Numbered from the stretch's first letter, positions 37,501 through 47,503 are shown. The stretch is DNA of 64,000 bases from Bradyrhizobium roseum (GCF_030413175.1 NZ_CP129212.1:4750450-4814449), one strand, 5' to 3'. A program made the numbers and translations. The notes: generated by a model from the letters alone, not told the origin.

Positions 37501-37634
37501 ACGCAAGCTCGACCTCGCTACAAAGTTATTGATTTGAAATCTGGAAGGGGCGCGTTGGCGTAACCTCGTTTGCCAGGCGTCGGGGCTTCGGAAGGGGAAA
37601 TCCCTTGCTGTAAATTCTCAACCTCATCCCAAAG

Positions 37635-37666
37635 AAAAACCCCCGGCAGTTGCCTGCCGGGGGTTT
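37635..37666 (-). terminator. Intrinsic terminator of the porin gene
   Basis: About 26 bases beyond the porin stop: a 10-bp GC-rich stem (CCCCCGGCAG / CTGCCGGGGG) with a 4-base loop, followed on the minus strand by a run of T (AAAAAC on the plus strand). Confidence 0.9.
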
Positions 37667-37691
37667 AACTAGTGTTTCAAGTCTTTCGGGA

Positions 37692-39257
37692 TCAGAAGTT
37701 GCGCTGAGCGCGAACGTTCAGGAACACAGTGCTCTGGTCCTTGAACTCGTACACGGCGGTCGGCTTCGGAGCCGTCGGGGTCAAAGTGGCAGACCCGCCC
37801 ATCTTCTGGTCGAGGAAGAATGCACCGACTTCAGCCGAGAACGTCAGGTTCTTGACGGGAGTCCAGCGGGTGACCACACCAACCTGGGCGAAGTTGAAGT
37901 CCGGGTTGCAGGAGTAGTTCGCAGACACAGCCTTGCCAGCCGTGTAGACCGCGCACCAAGCACCCTTGGCCGAAGTGCCGTCCAGGACACTGCCGCCGTA
38001 GCGAACCGAACCGTAGCTGCCCCAGAGGCTGGTCGACCAGTAGGGATCCCAGTTGTGGTTGAACGCACCACGGACACCCCATGCGTCCACCAGCTTGATG
38101 CCGTCGGTGAACCCGGGCCGGTAAACGGCGTCAGCCGTCTGACCGAAACCGACGCTCTGGTAACCACCGGCAAGACCGGTCGAACCGAACATCACGAAGC
38201 TCGGCGAACCGCTGCTCGTGGAGACGACCGCCTTGGTGGCGCCGTGGGAGTACGTGGCATCGATCTTGAAGTCGTCGCCCGCACCCGTCGGGAGGTTCTT
38301 GATCTGCAACGCCGCCGTCACAGCACCGCCCCACTTGTCTTCGGGATGACCGGAGATTTCCGACAGATTGTTCGGAACGCCGCCGGCGCCGAGGGTGTTG
38401 TAGGAAGCGGTCACGTTGTGCAGCATACCCGAGATCTGGAACAGACCCCAAGCCTGGTCGACGCGGAGGTTGCCGACGATATCCGGAACATGCGTTCCGC
38501 CGTAGGCGTTGGAGCCGGCCGTCGCGAAGCCGCCGCCGGTGCTGAGGTTCAGCACGGAGGTACGGTTGAACACGGTCGGATCATCGAGGCCGATGGTGGC
38601 CGACACGCCGTTGCCGAACTGCGCGGTGTACTGGATGTTGTTGACGCCGGTGACGTAGTCCGGGCCACCCATCAAGAACGAGTTGTTGTTGCCCGGATAG
38701 CCGTTCCAGGGCGTCGCATAGGCCGAAGCCGACTTACCGAAGGTGAAACCGGCGAACTGGATGAACACCATTTCGACCGCGACGTAGCCGCCACCAGCGG
38801 TGGAGAGCTGCGTGGAATTGAAGGCAGGGGCGCCGGCCGGCGGAGGTGTGACCGAGTTCGGGTTCCGCGTGCCGTTGTTGAAGTTGTCGAACTGGAAGTC
38901 GCCCTGACCGAAGGTGCGGACAACGCCGTATTCGGTGGCGGTGCGGGTATCAACCGTCAGCGCCATACGGGAACGGGAAACGAAGTAATCGCGATAGCGA
39001 TTGCCCTGGCCTAGATCGCCGCTCCAGGCCGGTCCGCCGTAGGTGGAGCCGTTGAACGTGGTGTCGATACGAACGTAGCCACCCAGCTTGATGCAGGTGT
39101 CGGTGCCCGGGATATACCAGAAACCCGCGCCGTACAGGGAGCAGATCCTCACGTACTCGACCGCTTTGGCCTTGACGGGAAGATCGGCGGCCTGTGCTCC
39201 GCTCATGGCGATCAGACCCGCCGCTGAGCCGAGAATAAGGCTCTTAACCATCTTCAT
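37692..39257 (-). CDS. Alphaproteobacterial outer-membrane porin (PF02530 type)
   Basis: A trimeric-type beta-barrel porin of 521 residues for diffusion of small solutes. Signal peptide 1-23 ending MSGAQA before ADLPVKAKAVEYVRICS, then the signature GAGFWYIPGTDTCIKLGGYV. The remainder is alternating strand sequence and ends in Phe (VRAQRNF), the usual outer-membrane insertion signal. TGGAGG lies 7 bases before the ATG, and a strong terminator follows the gene, so it is a single-gene unit. It is somewhat Thr/Gly/Asn-rich, as is normal here. This gene gives the best hint that the host is Bradyrhizobium-like. Confidence 0.95.
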   Translation of the reverse strand: MKMVKSLILGSAAGLIAMSGAQAADLPVKAKAVEYVRICSLYGAGFWYIPGTDTCIKLGGYVRIDTTFNGSTYGGPAWSGDLGQGNRYRDYFVSRSRMALTVDTRTATEYGVVRTFGQGDFQFDNFNNGTRNPNSVTPPPAGAPAFNSTQLSTAGGGYVAVEMVFIQFAGFTFGKSASAYATPWNGYPGNNNSFLMGGPDYVTGVNNIQYTAQFGNGVSATIGLDDPTVFNRTSVLNLSTGGGFATAGSNAYGGTHVPDIVGNLRVDQAWGLFQISGMLHNVTASYNTLGAGGVPNNLSEISGHPEDKWGGAVTAALQIKNLPTGAGDDFKIDATYSHGATKAVVSTSSGSPSFVMFGSTGLAGGYQSVGFGQTADAVYRPGFTDGIKLVDAWGVRGAFNHNWDPYWSTSLWGSYGSVRYGGSVLDGTSAKGAWCAVYTAGKAVSANYSCNPDFNFAQVGVVTRWTPVKNLTFSAEVGAFFLDQKMGGSATLTPTAPKPTAVYEFKDQSTVFLNVRAQRNF

Positions 39258-39301
39258 GTTAAACCTCCAGTTTGCTCTGTAGGGAAGGTTCCGGATCCGC
39301 C

Positions 39302-39315
39302 GGGTGCTGGCACCC
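39302..39315. promoter_or_regulatory. Perfect inverted repeat in the porin leader
   Basis: GGGTGC-TG-GCACCC lies 45-58 bases upstream of the porin ATG. It could be an operator or an mRNA hairpin in the leader; the sequence alone does not decide. Confidence 0.4.
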
Positions 39316-39964
39316 TATGGTTGGTTCCCTTAATCCCCTGAAACCCGCTTAGTCGCTTCGCGCCTTCGGACACTCCCGCATGAACGCGAGGGACTTAAGC
39401 GAACCACCTAACGGGACGACCTCGGGATGCCCCCCTCCGTCGCATCACGATAAGAAACGAACAGTTCCAAACAGGCAACAAAAGAGACGCGGAACTGAGG
39501 CCTGCACGGCCGCTTTCTGTACGCTTGTTGCAAATCTGCCACGTCACCAAAATGTGAGACGAGCCGTTAACCACCTGTTATTGCTCAATTTTATGAAAAC
39601 GATGCCGACTCCATACCCCAACGAACGGAACCAGGCCTCAGCGCGCAAAGGAGGCACCCGACAACAAAAGTACGCGTGATGAAACTGCGACTCACTTTGC
39701 AAAGCGGCGCCCAAGCCTTGCAAAGACAAAACGCGGAACGTCCTGGGCACGCTAAAATGTAGATCGCTATCATCATGGCAGACGGGCACGACGCAAATAT
39801 ATTCACCTCAAGAGACCCGTCTTCGAACTCCCAGCAGCGGGCGCTGGGCCGAGAACCCCATGACCAGCTCTTCTGCGGCGAGGAGGCTTCCAGCACCGGC
39901 TGGCGCTCGATCGCTCGTCGCTGGCGTTAGCGCAACAGCATGGGCGAGGAACGGCCGCAGGTGA
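39316..39964. other. Upstream region of the porin gene, otherwise empty
   Basis: The first 100-150 bases should hold the porin promoter. Beyond that I see no gene or element until the IS5-type remnant begins. Confidence 0.4.
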
Positions 39965-40480
39965 TCGTCGACGCCAGGTTCAGCCCAAGAAAGTGACATT
40001 CCCCACCGATGCCAAGCTTCTGACCCGAGCGCGTGAGAAGCTTGTGCGGCTGACGCAGCTGATACGGGGTGGATTTACGCCAATCCTGCGGGCGGATGGC
40101 CGCGATCCAGCATCAGCGCTATGCCCATACCAAGCTATTCAAACGTGCCAACCGGATGCTTGAGAAGCTGCGCACCCATCTCGGTCGCGTCATCCCCGCC
40201 ATCGGTCGCAAGACCGAGGGCAATGGCGGGCCCGAAGCGGCGTTCGCCAAGTTCCTATTGCTGGCGCGGCCTGCGAGTTCGGCGTCAAAGTCAGCTTTGC
40301 CATCACCCTCAAGCGCTGCAAGGGCGGCCAGTTCGTCACCCATGTGAAGGAGCTGCCCGGCAATCCATATGATGGCTATACTCTGGAGACCGCGACCCCG
40401 GACATGGAGGCGCTGGGTCGGCGCCCCCTCGCGACAAGGGCTACCGAGGCCCCCCGATTACAAGTTGAGGATCTGACCAG
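39965..40480 (+). pseudogene. IS5-type transposase fragments, frameshifted
   Basis: Pieces in changing frames match the transposase at 36125-37187 but are a different copy: KVTFPTDAKLLTRAREKLV, RYAHTKLFKRANRMLEKLRT, CEFGVKVSFAITLKR and KELPGNPYDGYTLE. Several indels and a lost middle part make it non-functional. Confidence 0.75.
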
Positions 40481-40699
40481 CCAGAGGGCATTACTGAGGC
40501 CGTCTACATGCAGGCGAACTGGGCGCCGAAGCGCGCGCTGGACGAGGTGCTGTTCGTGGCAGAGGCCGCGCGCCGCGCAGCGTTTCCGATTGCGATCGTC
40601 GCCTATTCGCAGCAGATATCCGGCCCCAGCTCGATGCGTAGACCATGGAACCAACCGTTCGCGGCGTCCGGATGCAAGGACGGAGAAGAATGGACGCTC

Positions 40700-41674
40700 G
40701 AGATGGAGCGCAAATATCGACCGTAATGGCTCGTCCAAGCCACGCGCCCTGCGGAATGTCCGGACGTTCGGCGACCTGATTGATCTCCACGACCAAGATA
40801 TGCGCGAGGTCGGCAAGCCCCCTCGCCGTTCAAAGGCCGCAGTCATGGAAGCCCTCAAGGACGCGCTCGGGACGGTAAAGTTGCCTCAGTCAAATCGTGA
40901 GCGATTGATCGAATATGGAAGGAAGCGTGCAAAAAGGTGCCGGCCCCGCGACGCTTGCGATCGACTTGTCTTTCATCAGGACGATCGTATCGCACGCAGC
41001 CGCAGTTCATGGAATCGAGGTCTCGGCTGAAGAAGTTCGTCCGGCGCCAATTGCACTAAAGCACCTCGACCTTGTCGGCAGAGGCATCGAACGCGATCGT
41101 CGACCGACGCAAGACGAACTTGATGAGCTCATCGAGCATTTTGAAACTAATCCACGCCAAGTAATCCCAATGGTCGTATCGTGCGCTATGCGATCGCGAC
41201 GACGATGCGCCAGGAAGAGATCTGCCAACCGGAGTGGCGAGACGTCGATATCAAGAAACGACTCTTACTGCTTCGCGACCGAAAAGACCCAAGACACAAG
41301 ATCGGCAACCATCAAAAGGTCCCGCTACTTAACTTAACTGGATACGATGCGTGGGAGATTTTGCTGCAACAACGGATCATAACCCGAGGCCAAGGCCGCA
41401 TCTTCCCACACCCAAGTCAATCAGCACGGCATTTTCTCGCGCATGTGATGAATTGAAGATCGACGACCTGCATTTCCATGATCTCCGCCACGAAGGAACG
41501 AGTCGTCTGTTTGAGGCGGGACTTTCGATCGAAAAGGTTGCCCTAGTGACAGGTCACAAGGATTGGCGATTGTTGCAGCGCTACACCAATCTCAAGCCCG
41601 AGGATCTTCACAAGCTGCAAAAAGCCGCGCAGCCGTCGATGGAAGAATTCATGGCGACGTTAGCTGCCTCATAG
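40700..41674 (+). pseudogene. Tyrosine recombinase / phage-type integrase, frameshifted
   Basis: An integrase is spread over at least four frame segments: NVRTFGDLIDLHDQDMREVG (arm/core-binding), DLSFIRTIVSHAAAVHG, ATTMRQEEICQPEW (catalytic Arg), KDPRHKIGNHQKVPLL (Lys), then intact to the end with FHDLRHEGTSRLFE (H-x-x-R), VTGHKDW and the catalytic Tyr in LLQRYTNL. All catalytic residues persist but never in one frame. It ends about 20 bases before a tRNA-like sequence, where an integrase of an inserted element would be expected. Confidence 0.85.
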
Positions 41675-41693
41675 CCGATCTAGTCTGCTTTGC

Positions 41694-41753
41694 AGGCAGC
41701 AAGGCCGGCCGCTCATAACGGCTGGCTGCAGGTTCGAGCCTGCCGGCCCAGCA
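41694..41753 (+). other. tRNA-like 3' remnant, possible attachment-site trace
   Basis: GGCCG-CTCATAA-CGGCT reads as an anticodon arm with anticodon CAT, followed by CAGGTTCGAGCC, a T-arm-like GGTTCGAG, and then CCGGCCCAGCA. The T loop is one base short and no D arm or 5' acceptor strand pairs with it, so it is not a working tRNA. Its position just after the broken integrase suggests the 3' end of a tRNA gene used as an attachment site. Confidence 0.4.
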
Positions 41754-42135
41754 ATGAAATCAACAGCTTATAGATGGCGCCACCAAAGCCAAAAAGGTAC
41801 CGCCACGGTTATCGCCACCAGATACGTGCTGTGTCCGTTCACCCTCCGAGCTGAAGGACGCGCTGAAGCGAAAGGCATACCAAGGGAGCGGCGGCGCCGA
41901 CGGTCGGCCGCGGTCCAAGTTTACCGATGTCGACGAAGCCTCATCCGCGGCAGAGATCGACTTTCAAGAGTGAGATTCATCCGCGCGACATGAGCCCGCA
42001 TTTAAACAATGACCGCGATAAATCGGCTTTCGATCCGGGCCTAACCTTCGCCAATCGAATTCAATGGATGTCCCAGCAGATTTAAAGAGCTCGAATCTCC
42101 CTCCTTAGCGGCTTCGATCTGAAGGAATCCTGATC
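41754..42135. other. Non-coding stretch, nothing recognised
   Basis: No supported gene. It lies between the integrase remnant and the 3' end of the peptide-use operon, and seems to be the right border of the mobile-element zone. No clear intrinsic terminator for the operon is visible. Confidence 0.35.
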
Positions 42136-43641
42136 CTATTTCGCGATGCTACTTGACTTCGGCCCGAGCGGCATTAGCCGCAAACCGGGACGCAAATGCC
42201 GGTAGGGAAATTTTGCGCAGTCGGCGAGATGCCCGCCAGGCGCGATCGCGATCAGGATCTCTGCGGCCAGTGTCTGGAAATCGCCGCGGAAATGCACGGT
42301 GCTCTTCAGCGCCAGGATCTTCTGCGCAGCCGGCTCGATACCGAGATGCCGGAATGGTGCCTGGTCGAGCGCTTGCATCCGCTTGGTTGTAACCGCGATC
42401 TTGACGCCGCCGATCTGCAGCAACGCCATCGGACCGAGATCGATGTCGCGGCCGCCTGACACCGGACCCGTGGTGCGAATCTTGCCGTCGCCGAGCTCGA
42501 CCACGTCGAATGTGCCGTTGAACGGTACCACACCCTCGGGGCCATTGCGGCCGCCCAGCGCCAGCATGATGCGCGCGCCGCTGCCCGCATCATGCGCAGC
42601 CTTCACGGCCTGTGCGTCACACAGATAACCGAGCGCGGCCCCTTCCGCACCGCCTTCGATCAGCGCGAACAACAAGCCGGTGGTGTCGGCGGTTCCGCCC
42701 GCGCCGGGATTGTCCTGGGTGTCGGCAATGATCACCGGCTTGCTGGCCTTGGCGGCAATCGTCTTGGCCTGTGCGACGGCCTGTTCCGGCGAGAGCACGG
42801 GAACGGCGAACTCGCTTTCCTTCAGCGAGATGGCGCGCGCGACCTCGTCGGCGGTAGTATCCGCCACCGCCTGCGTGGCGGCGTGCACGACCACCGCGGG
42901 TCCGCAATGGAAGATATCCGACGGTGGAAAGCCCGCGAGATAGGACACCGTCAGAACATCATCACGCTCGAGTGCCTGCGTCAGCGCGACGATGCCACTT
43001 GACGGCTCGACCATCGTGCATTGGCTGTGCAACGGGATCAGGAACGGCAGCTTGCGCAGGGCGCGTCCCGGCGTGCGGCCGGCCGCGAGCACGCGCTGCA
43101 TGGCGTGCGCGGCACGGATACCGGTCTCCGAACGATCGACGTGCGGATAGGTGAGATAGCCGGCGACGGCATCGACGTAACCGGTCATGTCGGGCGTGAC
43201 GTTGGCGTGGTAGTCGAGGCTGATGACGATGGGCAGATCAGGCCCGACACAGGCGCGGATGCGCCGCAGCAGTTCGCCCTCGCCGTCCTCGAAATCCTCC
43301 GTCACCATCGCGCCATGCAGATCGAGATAGATGGCATCGACCGGCATTTGCTGCGACAGCTCGCCGACCATCTCGGCGGCGATGCGCTCGAAGGCGTCGC
43401 GCGTAACCATGCCGCCGGCGCCGCCGCTGGTCCACAGCAGCGGCACGATCTCATGACTGTCGGTCATCACCTTGAGGAAGCCCGAGAGCGCGAACGAGGT
43501 GCTGCCGAGCCAGGTCAGGACATCGCCGCGCCGAAGCAGCGGCGGGCGATCGCGATGGCTGCAGAAATAGGCGTAGTCGGTCGGCGGCTGCACGAAGGTA
43601 TTGGTCTCATGGTGAAAGCCGCCGACCGCGATGCGCGCCAT
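42136..43641 (-). CDS. M81-family metallopeptidase (MlrC / microcystinase C-like)
   Basis: About 501 residues from the ATG at 43641, which has AGGAG 10 bases upstream; the longer open frame has no such site. Family features: ARIAVGGFHHETNTFV at the N-terminus, DLHGAMV and SLDYHANVT with likely metal ligands, ADTQDNPGAGG in the C-terminal domain. MlrC of sphingomonads cleaves linearised microcystin and small peptides; most homologues have no known substrate. Last gene of an eight-gene minus-strand operon, 13 bases after an ABC ATPase gene, so a peptide or amide taken up by that transporter is the likely substrate. Confidence 0.9.
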   Translation of the reverse strand: MARIAVGGFHHETNTFVQPPTDYAYFCSHRDRPPLLRRGDVLTWLGSTSFALSGFLKVMTDSHEIVPLLWTSGGAGGMVTRDAFERIAAEMVGELSQQMPVDAIYLDLHGAMVTEDFEDGEGELLRRIRACVGPDLPIVISLDYHANVTPDMTGYVDAVAGYLTYPHVDRSETGIRAAHAMQRVLAAGRTPGRALRKLPFLIPLHSQCTMVEPSSGIVALTQALERDDVLTVSYLAGFPPSDIFHCGPAVVVHAATQAVADTTADEVARAISLKESEFAVPVLSPEQAVAQAKTIAAKASKPVIIADTQDNPGAGGTADTTGLLFALIEGGAEGAALGYLCDAQAVKAAHDAGSGARIMLALGGRNGPEGVVPFNGTFDVVELGDGKIRTTGPVSGGRDIDLGPMALLQIGGVKIAVTTKRMQALDQAPFRHLGIEPAAQKILALKSTVHFRGDFQTLAAEILIAIAPGGHLADCAKFPYRHLRPGLRLMPLGPKSSSIAK

Positions 43642-43654
43642 CAAAGAACTCCTG

Positions 43655-44653
43655 TCAGGCGCCAGCGAACGCGCCGATCTCGTCGAGCCGCAGGCAGGCG
43701 GCAACATGGTCGGTGCCGACGTTCAACAATCGCGGCCGCCCGTTGCCGCACCGTTCCGCCGCCAACGAGCAGCGCGCCTGGAACGCGCAGCCCGGCTTCT
43801 GCGTGGATGCCGACGGTGGATCGCCGGACAAGGTCGGCATGTCCTGCAGCGAGCCGGGCTCCAGCCGCGGGATCGCCGACAGCAGCGCCCGCGTATAGGG
43901 ATGGCGCGGACGGTCGAAGATCTCCTCAACCGGCCCGCTCTCGACGATGCGGCCGAGATACATGATCGCGACGCGCTCGCACATGCGCCGCACCACCGAG
44001 AGATCATGGCTGACGAACAGATAGGTCAGCCCGAAGCGCTGGCGCAGGCTGTCGAGCAGGCCGAGCACGGTGGCCTGCACGGAGAGATCAAGCCCGGAGG
44101 TCGGCTCGTCCAATACGACAAGTTGCGGCCGCAGCACCAGAATGCGCGCCAGCCCGATACGGCGCTGCTGACCGCCGGACAGCTCGTGCGGATAGCGGCT
44201 GCGAAAGCTCGGGTCGAGCCCGACCGCCTCCAGTATCTCGTCGACACGCGCACGGCGTTCATCGCGACCGGTGACACCGTGAATTTTCAGCGCCTCCTCC
44301 AGCGCATGACCGACGCTCCACCAGGGATCGAGCGCGGCACCGGGATCCTGGTGCACGTATTGGATGGCGCGGCGGCTCAGCCGCGCCTCGCGTGGCGCCA
44401 TGCCCGACACGACCTCGCCATCCAGGCAGATCGTGCCTTCTGACTCGCGGATCAGGCCGAGAATGGTCTTGGCCAGCGTGGTCTTGCCGCAGCCGGACTC
44501 GCCGACGAGACCCAGCGCCTGCCCGCGCGCGAGCCGGAGGCTAACACCATCGACGGCGTAAACCGGTGGCCGCGCCTTGCCGAGAAACGGCCGGCGGCCG
44601 CCGTAGAGCGTCACGATGTCCTTCACGTCGAGCAGCGCGGCCGCGTCCATCAT
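43655..44653 (-). CDS. Peptide ABC transporter ATP-binding protein (DppF/OppF type)
   Basis: 332 residues. Walker A GESGCGKTT, signature LSGGQQRR, Walker B LVVLDEPTSGLD, His switch VSHDL, and the oligopeptide-transporter C-terminal extension with a Cys-rich tail (GCAFQARC, AERCGNGRPRL). Second ATPase of the Dpp-type importer; its start overlaps the stop of the other ATPase gene by 4 bases. Confidence 0.93.
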   Translation of the reverse strand: MMDAAALLDVKDIVTLYGGRRPFLGKARPPVYAVDGVSLRLARGQALGLVGESGCGKTTLAKTILGLIRESEGTICLDGEVVSGMAPREARLSRRAIQYVHQDPGAALDPWWSVGHALEEALKIHGVTGRDERRARVDEILEAVGLDPSFRSRYPHELSGGQQRRIGLARILVLRPQLVVLDEPTSGLDLSVQATVLGLLDSLRQRFGLTYLFVSHDLSVVRRMCERVAIMYLGRIVESGPVEEIFDRPRHPYTRALLSAIPRLEPGSLQDMPTLSGDPPSASTQKPGCAFQARCSLAAERCGNGRPRLLNVGTDHVAACLRLDEIGAFAGA

Positions 44654-45627
44654 ACGGTAACTCCCATCGCATGGAGCACACAGCGGACACTGTGTCGGTC
44701 ACCCGGCTCTGTCACCGGCGGAACGGCGGCGCTGCAGTCCGGCCTTCCGCTCGGACAGCGCGGATGGAAGCGGCAGCCGGACGGAGGCCGCAACGGCGAA
44801 GAAACCGAACCCGGAATGCCGGCCAGCGCCGTGCCGCGGTCGGGATGACAGGCGAGCAGCATCCTGGTGTAGGGATGCAATGGCGCGGAGAGAATTTGCC
44901 GCACTGGTCCGGACTCCACGGTTTGCCCCGCATACATCACCGTCACGGTATCGCAGAGCTGCGCAACGACGCCGAAATCATGGGTTACGAACAGCATCGA
45001 CAGACCGCGCGCCTCGGCCAGCCCGCGCAGCAGTTTCAGGATCTGCGCCTGCGTCGTGACATCGAGCGCCGTGGTCGGCTCGTCGGCGAGAACGACCGAT
45101 GGCGTGGAGACCAGCGCGGCGGCAATCAACAGGCGCTGGCGCTGGCCGCCCGAGAACTGATGCGGATAGCGATCGAGCGCGTGTTCGGGATCGGGCAATT
45201 GCACCGATCTGAGCAGGGACATGATGTTCGCATCGCGCTGCGCCGCCGGCTTGCCGCGCACCGTCTCCAGCAATTGCGTGCCGACCTTGAAGACAGGATT
45301 GAAGGCCTGATAGGGATCCTGCGGAATGAAGCCGATCTGGCCGCCGCGGACTTCGCTTTGTAGCTCGGTCGCCGACGTCTTCAGGAGATCGCGCCCGTCG
45401 AGCAGGATCTCGCCCTGGCTCGCACGCCCCCGCGTGGGCAGGATGCCGAGGACGGCGCGCATCAAGGTCGACTTGCCGCAGCCGGATTCGCCGACCAGGC
45501 CATGGATCGAGCCCGGCATCAGCTTGAGGCTGGCGCGATCGAGAATCTTGGCTTCGCCTTCGTCGGTCTGCACCGTCACCGAGAGATCGCGGATGTCGAG
45601 GCGTGGCGTCGCTTGCGGTGACGTCAT
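44650..45627 (-). CDS. Peptide ABC transporter ATP-binding protein (DppD/OppD type)
   Basis: 325 residues. Walker A GESGCGKST, signature FSGGQRQR, Walker B VVLADEPTTALD, and the OppD-like tail with Cys residues (GCRFHPRCPSGRPDCS) that in some relatives holds an iron-sulfur site. Overlaps the permease gene before it and the ATPase gene after it by 4 bases each, so translation is coupled. Confidence 0.93.
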   Translation of the reverse strand: MTSPQATPRLDIRDLSVTVQTDEGEAKILDRASLKLMPGSIHGLVGESGCGKSTLMRAVLGILPTRGRASQGEILLDGRDLLKTSATELQSEVRGGQIGFIPQDPYQAFNPVFKVGTQLLETVRGKPAAQRDANIMSLLRSVQLPDPEHALDRYPHQFSGGQRQRLLIAAALVSTPSVVLADEPTTALDVTTQAQILKLLRGLAEARGLSMLFVTHDFGVVAQLCDTVTVMYAGQTVESGPVRQILSAPLHPYTRMLLACHPDRGTALAGIPGSVSSPLRPPSGCRFHPRCPSGRPDCSAAVPPVTEPGDRHSVRCVLHAMGVTV

Positions 45628-46463
45628 CGCGAGCGCCTCAGCCGGGGATCGACGAGGTCGCGCAGGCCGTCACCGAACAGATTGAAGCCGAGCACGGTAA
45701 TGAAGATGCCGAGCCCGGGAAATGTCACCGTCCACCAGGATTGCGGCAGATAGTCCCGTCCTTCCGCGACCGCGAGGCCCCAATCCGGATTGGGCGGCGT
45801 GGCGCCGACGCCGAGAAAGCCGAGCACCGCGGTGGTCATGATGGTGAATCCCATCCCGATGGTGGCGCGCACGATCACGGCGGAAGCCACATTGGGCAGC
45901 ACATGCACGAACAGGATGCGCGGCGTCGATGCGCCCAGGCATAGCTGCGCCTCGATGAACAGCGCGTTGCGCAGCCGCCGCACCTCGCCGTAGACGGTGC
46001 GGCAGAAGAACGGCCAGTAAGTCAGCGCCAACGCCGCCATCGCGCTGCCGAGCCCGCGTCCCATCAATTGCGCCACCGACAGCGCCAGAATGAGTTGCGG
46101 CACGGCGAGGAAGACGTCGGTCAGGCGCATCACCAGCTGGCTGCCCCAGCCATTGGTGTAGCCGGCATAGAGTCCGGCCGGAACGCCGATGCCGATCGCG
46201 AGCGCGACCACCAAGAGTGCGACCTGCAGCGCGCCGCGCGAGCCGACGATGACGCGCGCGAACACGTCGCGCCCGAGGCTGTCGGTGCCGAACCAGAACT
46301 CCGAGGACGGCGGCTGCAGCCGTGCCGCAAGATCGCCATCATAGATCCGCTCCAGATCGGAAATGATCAGCGGCGAAAGCAGCGCGATCAGGCACAGTGC
46401 GACGATGATGCCGAAACCCAGCACCGCGGGAACATCACGCAGGAATTTCTTCAGGATCAGCAT
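45624..46463 (-). CDS. Peptide ABC transporter permease (DppC/OppC type)
   Basis: 279 residues with an N-terminal membrane segment followed by the usual soluble loop (FWFGTDSLGRDVFARVI) and five further segments. The permease coupling motif is present as EAQLCLGASTPRILFVHVLP. Pairs with the DppB-type subunit encoded 29 bases upstream. Confidence 0.93.
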   Translation of the reverse strand: MLILKKFLRDVPAVLGFGIIVALCLIALLSPLIISDLERIYDGDLAARLQPPSSEFWFGTDSLGRDVFARVIVGSRGALQVALLVVALAIGIGVPAGLYAGYTNGWGSQLVMRLTDVFLAVPQLILALSVAQLMGRGLGSAMAALALTYWPFFCRTVYGEVRRLRNALFIEAQLCLGASTPRILFVHVLPNVASAVIVRATIGMGFTIMTTAVLGFLGVGATPPNPDWGLAVAEGRDYLPQSWWTVTFPGLGIFITVLGFNLFGDGLRDLVDPRLRRSR

Positions 46464-46492
46464 CGGTCCAAAGTGTCTTCAGAGGTTCATCT

Positions 46493-47503
46493 TCAGAGTT
46501 TTTCGGCGACGCGCGGATCGAGCCAGGCGTGCACCACATCCACCATGATGTTGACCAATGCATAAATCAGGCCGACCACCAGCGTGATGGCGAGCACGGC
46601 CTTGTAGTCCGAGCTCAGGATCGCGTTGACCGCATAGGAGCCGACGCCGGGCCAATCGAAGATGGCCTCGACCGCGACCGCGCTCGAAATCAATCCGCCG
46701 AACAACAGTCCGATCTGGGTGGTCGCGCCGACCACCGAGTTGCGCAGGACATAGACCCAGATGATACGAAGCCGCGGGTATCCCGCGGCTTCGGCGTAGT
46801 GCACGAACTCCTTCTGCAAGGTCTCCAGCACGCCGGCGCGGGTGAAGCGCGCGATCGATGCCAGGCCCGCGAGCGACAGCGTGAAGGCCGGCATCAGGAT
46901 GTACTCGGCTGCCCTGCCCAACAGGTCGAAACGCAACGTCAAAAGGCTGTCGACGATATAGAGACCGGTCAGATGATAGGGCGGCGCGAGGCCTTCCGGG
47001 AAACGGCCGCGCAACGGCAGCCAGTCGAGCTCCATGGCAAAGATCATCTGCAGGATGATCGCAAACCAGAACGAGGCGATCGCAAGCCCTGCCACCGTCA
47101 GCACGCGCACCGCGTGGTCGAACAACGATTGGTACCAGACCGCGGCGATGGCGCCGATCGGAATCCCGACGACGGTCGCGAACAGCAGCGAGACGAAAGT
47201 GAGCTCGATGGTGGCCGGCAGGCGGTCGGCGATGTCGCGGAGCACCGGCCGGTTGGAGATGATCGAGTTACCCAGGTTACCGGTGCCGACCTGTCCGACA
47301 TAGATGACGAACTGCTTCCACAGCGGCTGGTCAAAGCCATAGGCCCTGCGCACCTCGGCGATCTGCTCAGGCGTCGCGTTCTCGCCGGCAAGGGCCGCCG
47401 ACGGATCGTTCGGCACCACGCGCAGCATGATGAAGGTGAGAACCAGCAGCCCGAACAGCGCCGGGATGGTCAGGACCAGCCGATGCAGAACGAAGCGCGC
47501 CAT
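46493..47503 (-). CDS. Peptide ABC transporter permease (DppB/OppB type)
   Basis: 336 residues from the ATG at 47503 (MARFVLHRLVLTIPALFG); this ATG shares one base with the TGA of the binding-protein gene, a coupled start, and a slightly longer frame is less likely. Typical DppB features: long periplasmic loop with EQIAEVRRAYGFDQPLW and the coupling motif EFVHYAEAAGYPRLRIIWVY. Confidence 0.93.
   Translation of the reverse strand: MARFVLHRLVLTIPALFGLLVLTFIMLRVVPNDPSAALAGENATPEQIAEVRRAYGFDQPLWKQFVIYVGQVGTGNLGNSIISNRPVLRDIADRLPATIELTFVSLLFATVVGIPIGAIAAVWYQSLFDHAVRVLTVAGLAIASFWFAIILQMIFAMELDWLPLRGRFPEGLAPPYHLTGLYIVDSLLTLRFDLLGRAAEYILMPAFTLSLAGLASIARFTRAGVLETLQKEFVHYAEAAGYPRLRIIWVYVLRNSVVGATTQIGLLFGGLISSAVAVEAIFDWPGVGSYAVNAILSSDYKAVLAITLVVGLIYALVNIMVDVVHAWLDPRVAEKL

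Noticed and set aside
39380..39896. Small open frames on both strands upstream of the porin
   Set aside because: Low-complexity or Cys-rich chance frames without start signals; the region is better seen as promoter and spacer.
41694..41753. A functional tRNA with CAT anticodon
   Set aside because: The T loop is one base short and neither a D arm nor a pairing 5' acceptor strand is present.
41754..41993. 79-codon open frame after the integrase remnant
   Set aside because: Arg/Ser-rich, no ribosome site, no homology recognised.
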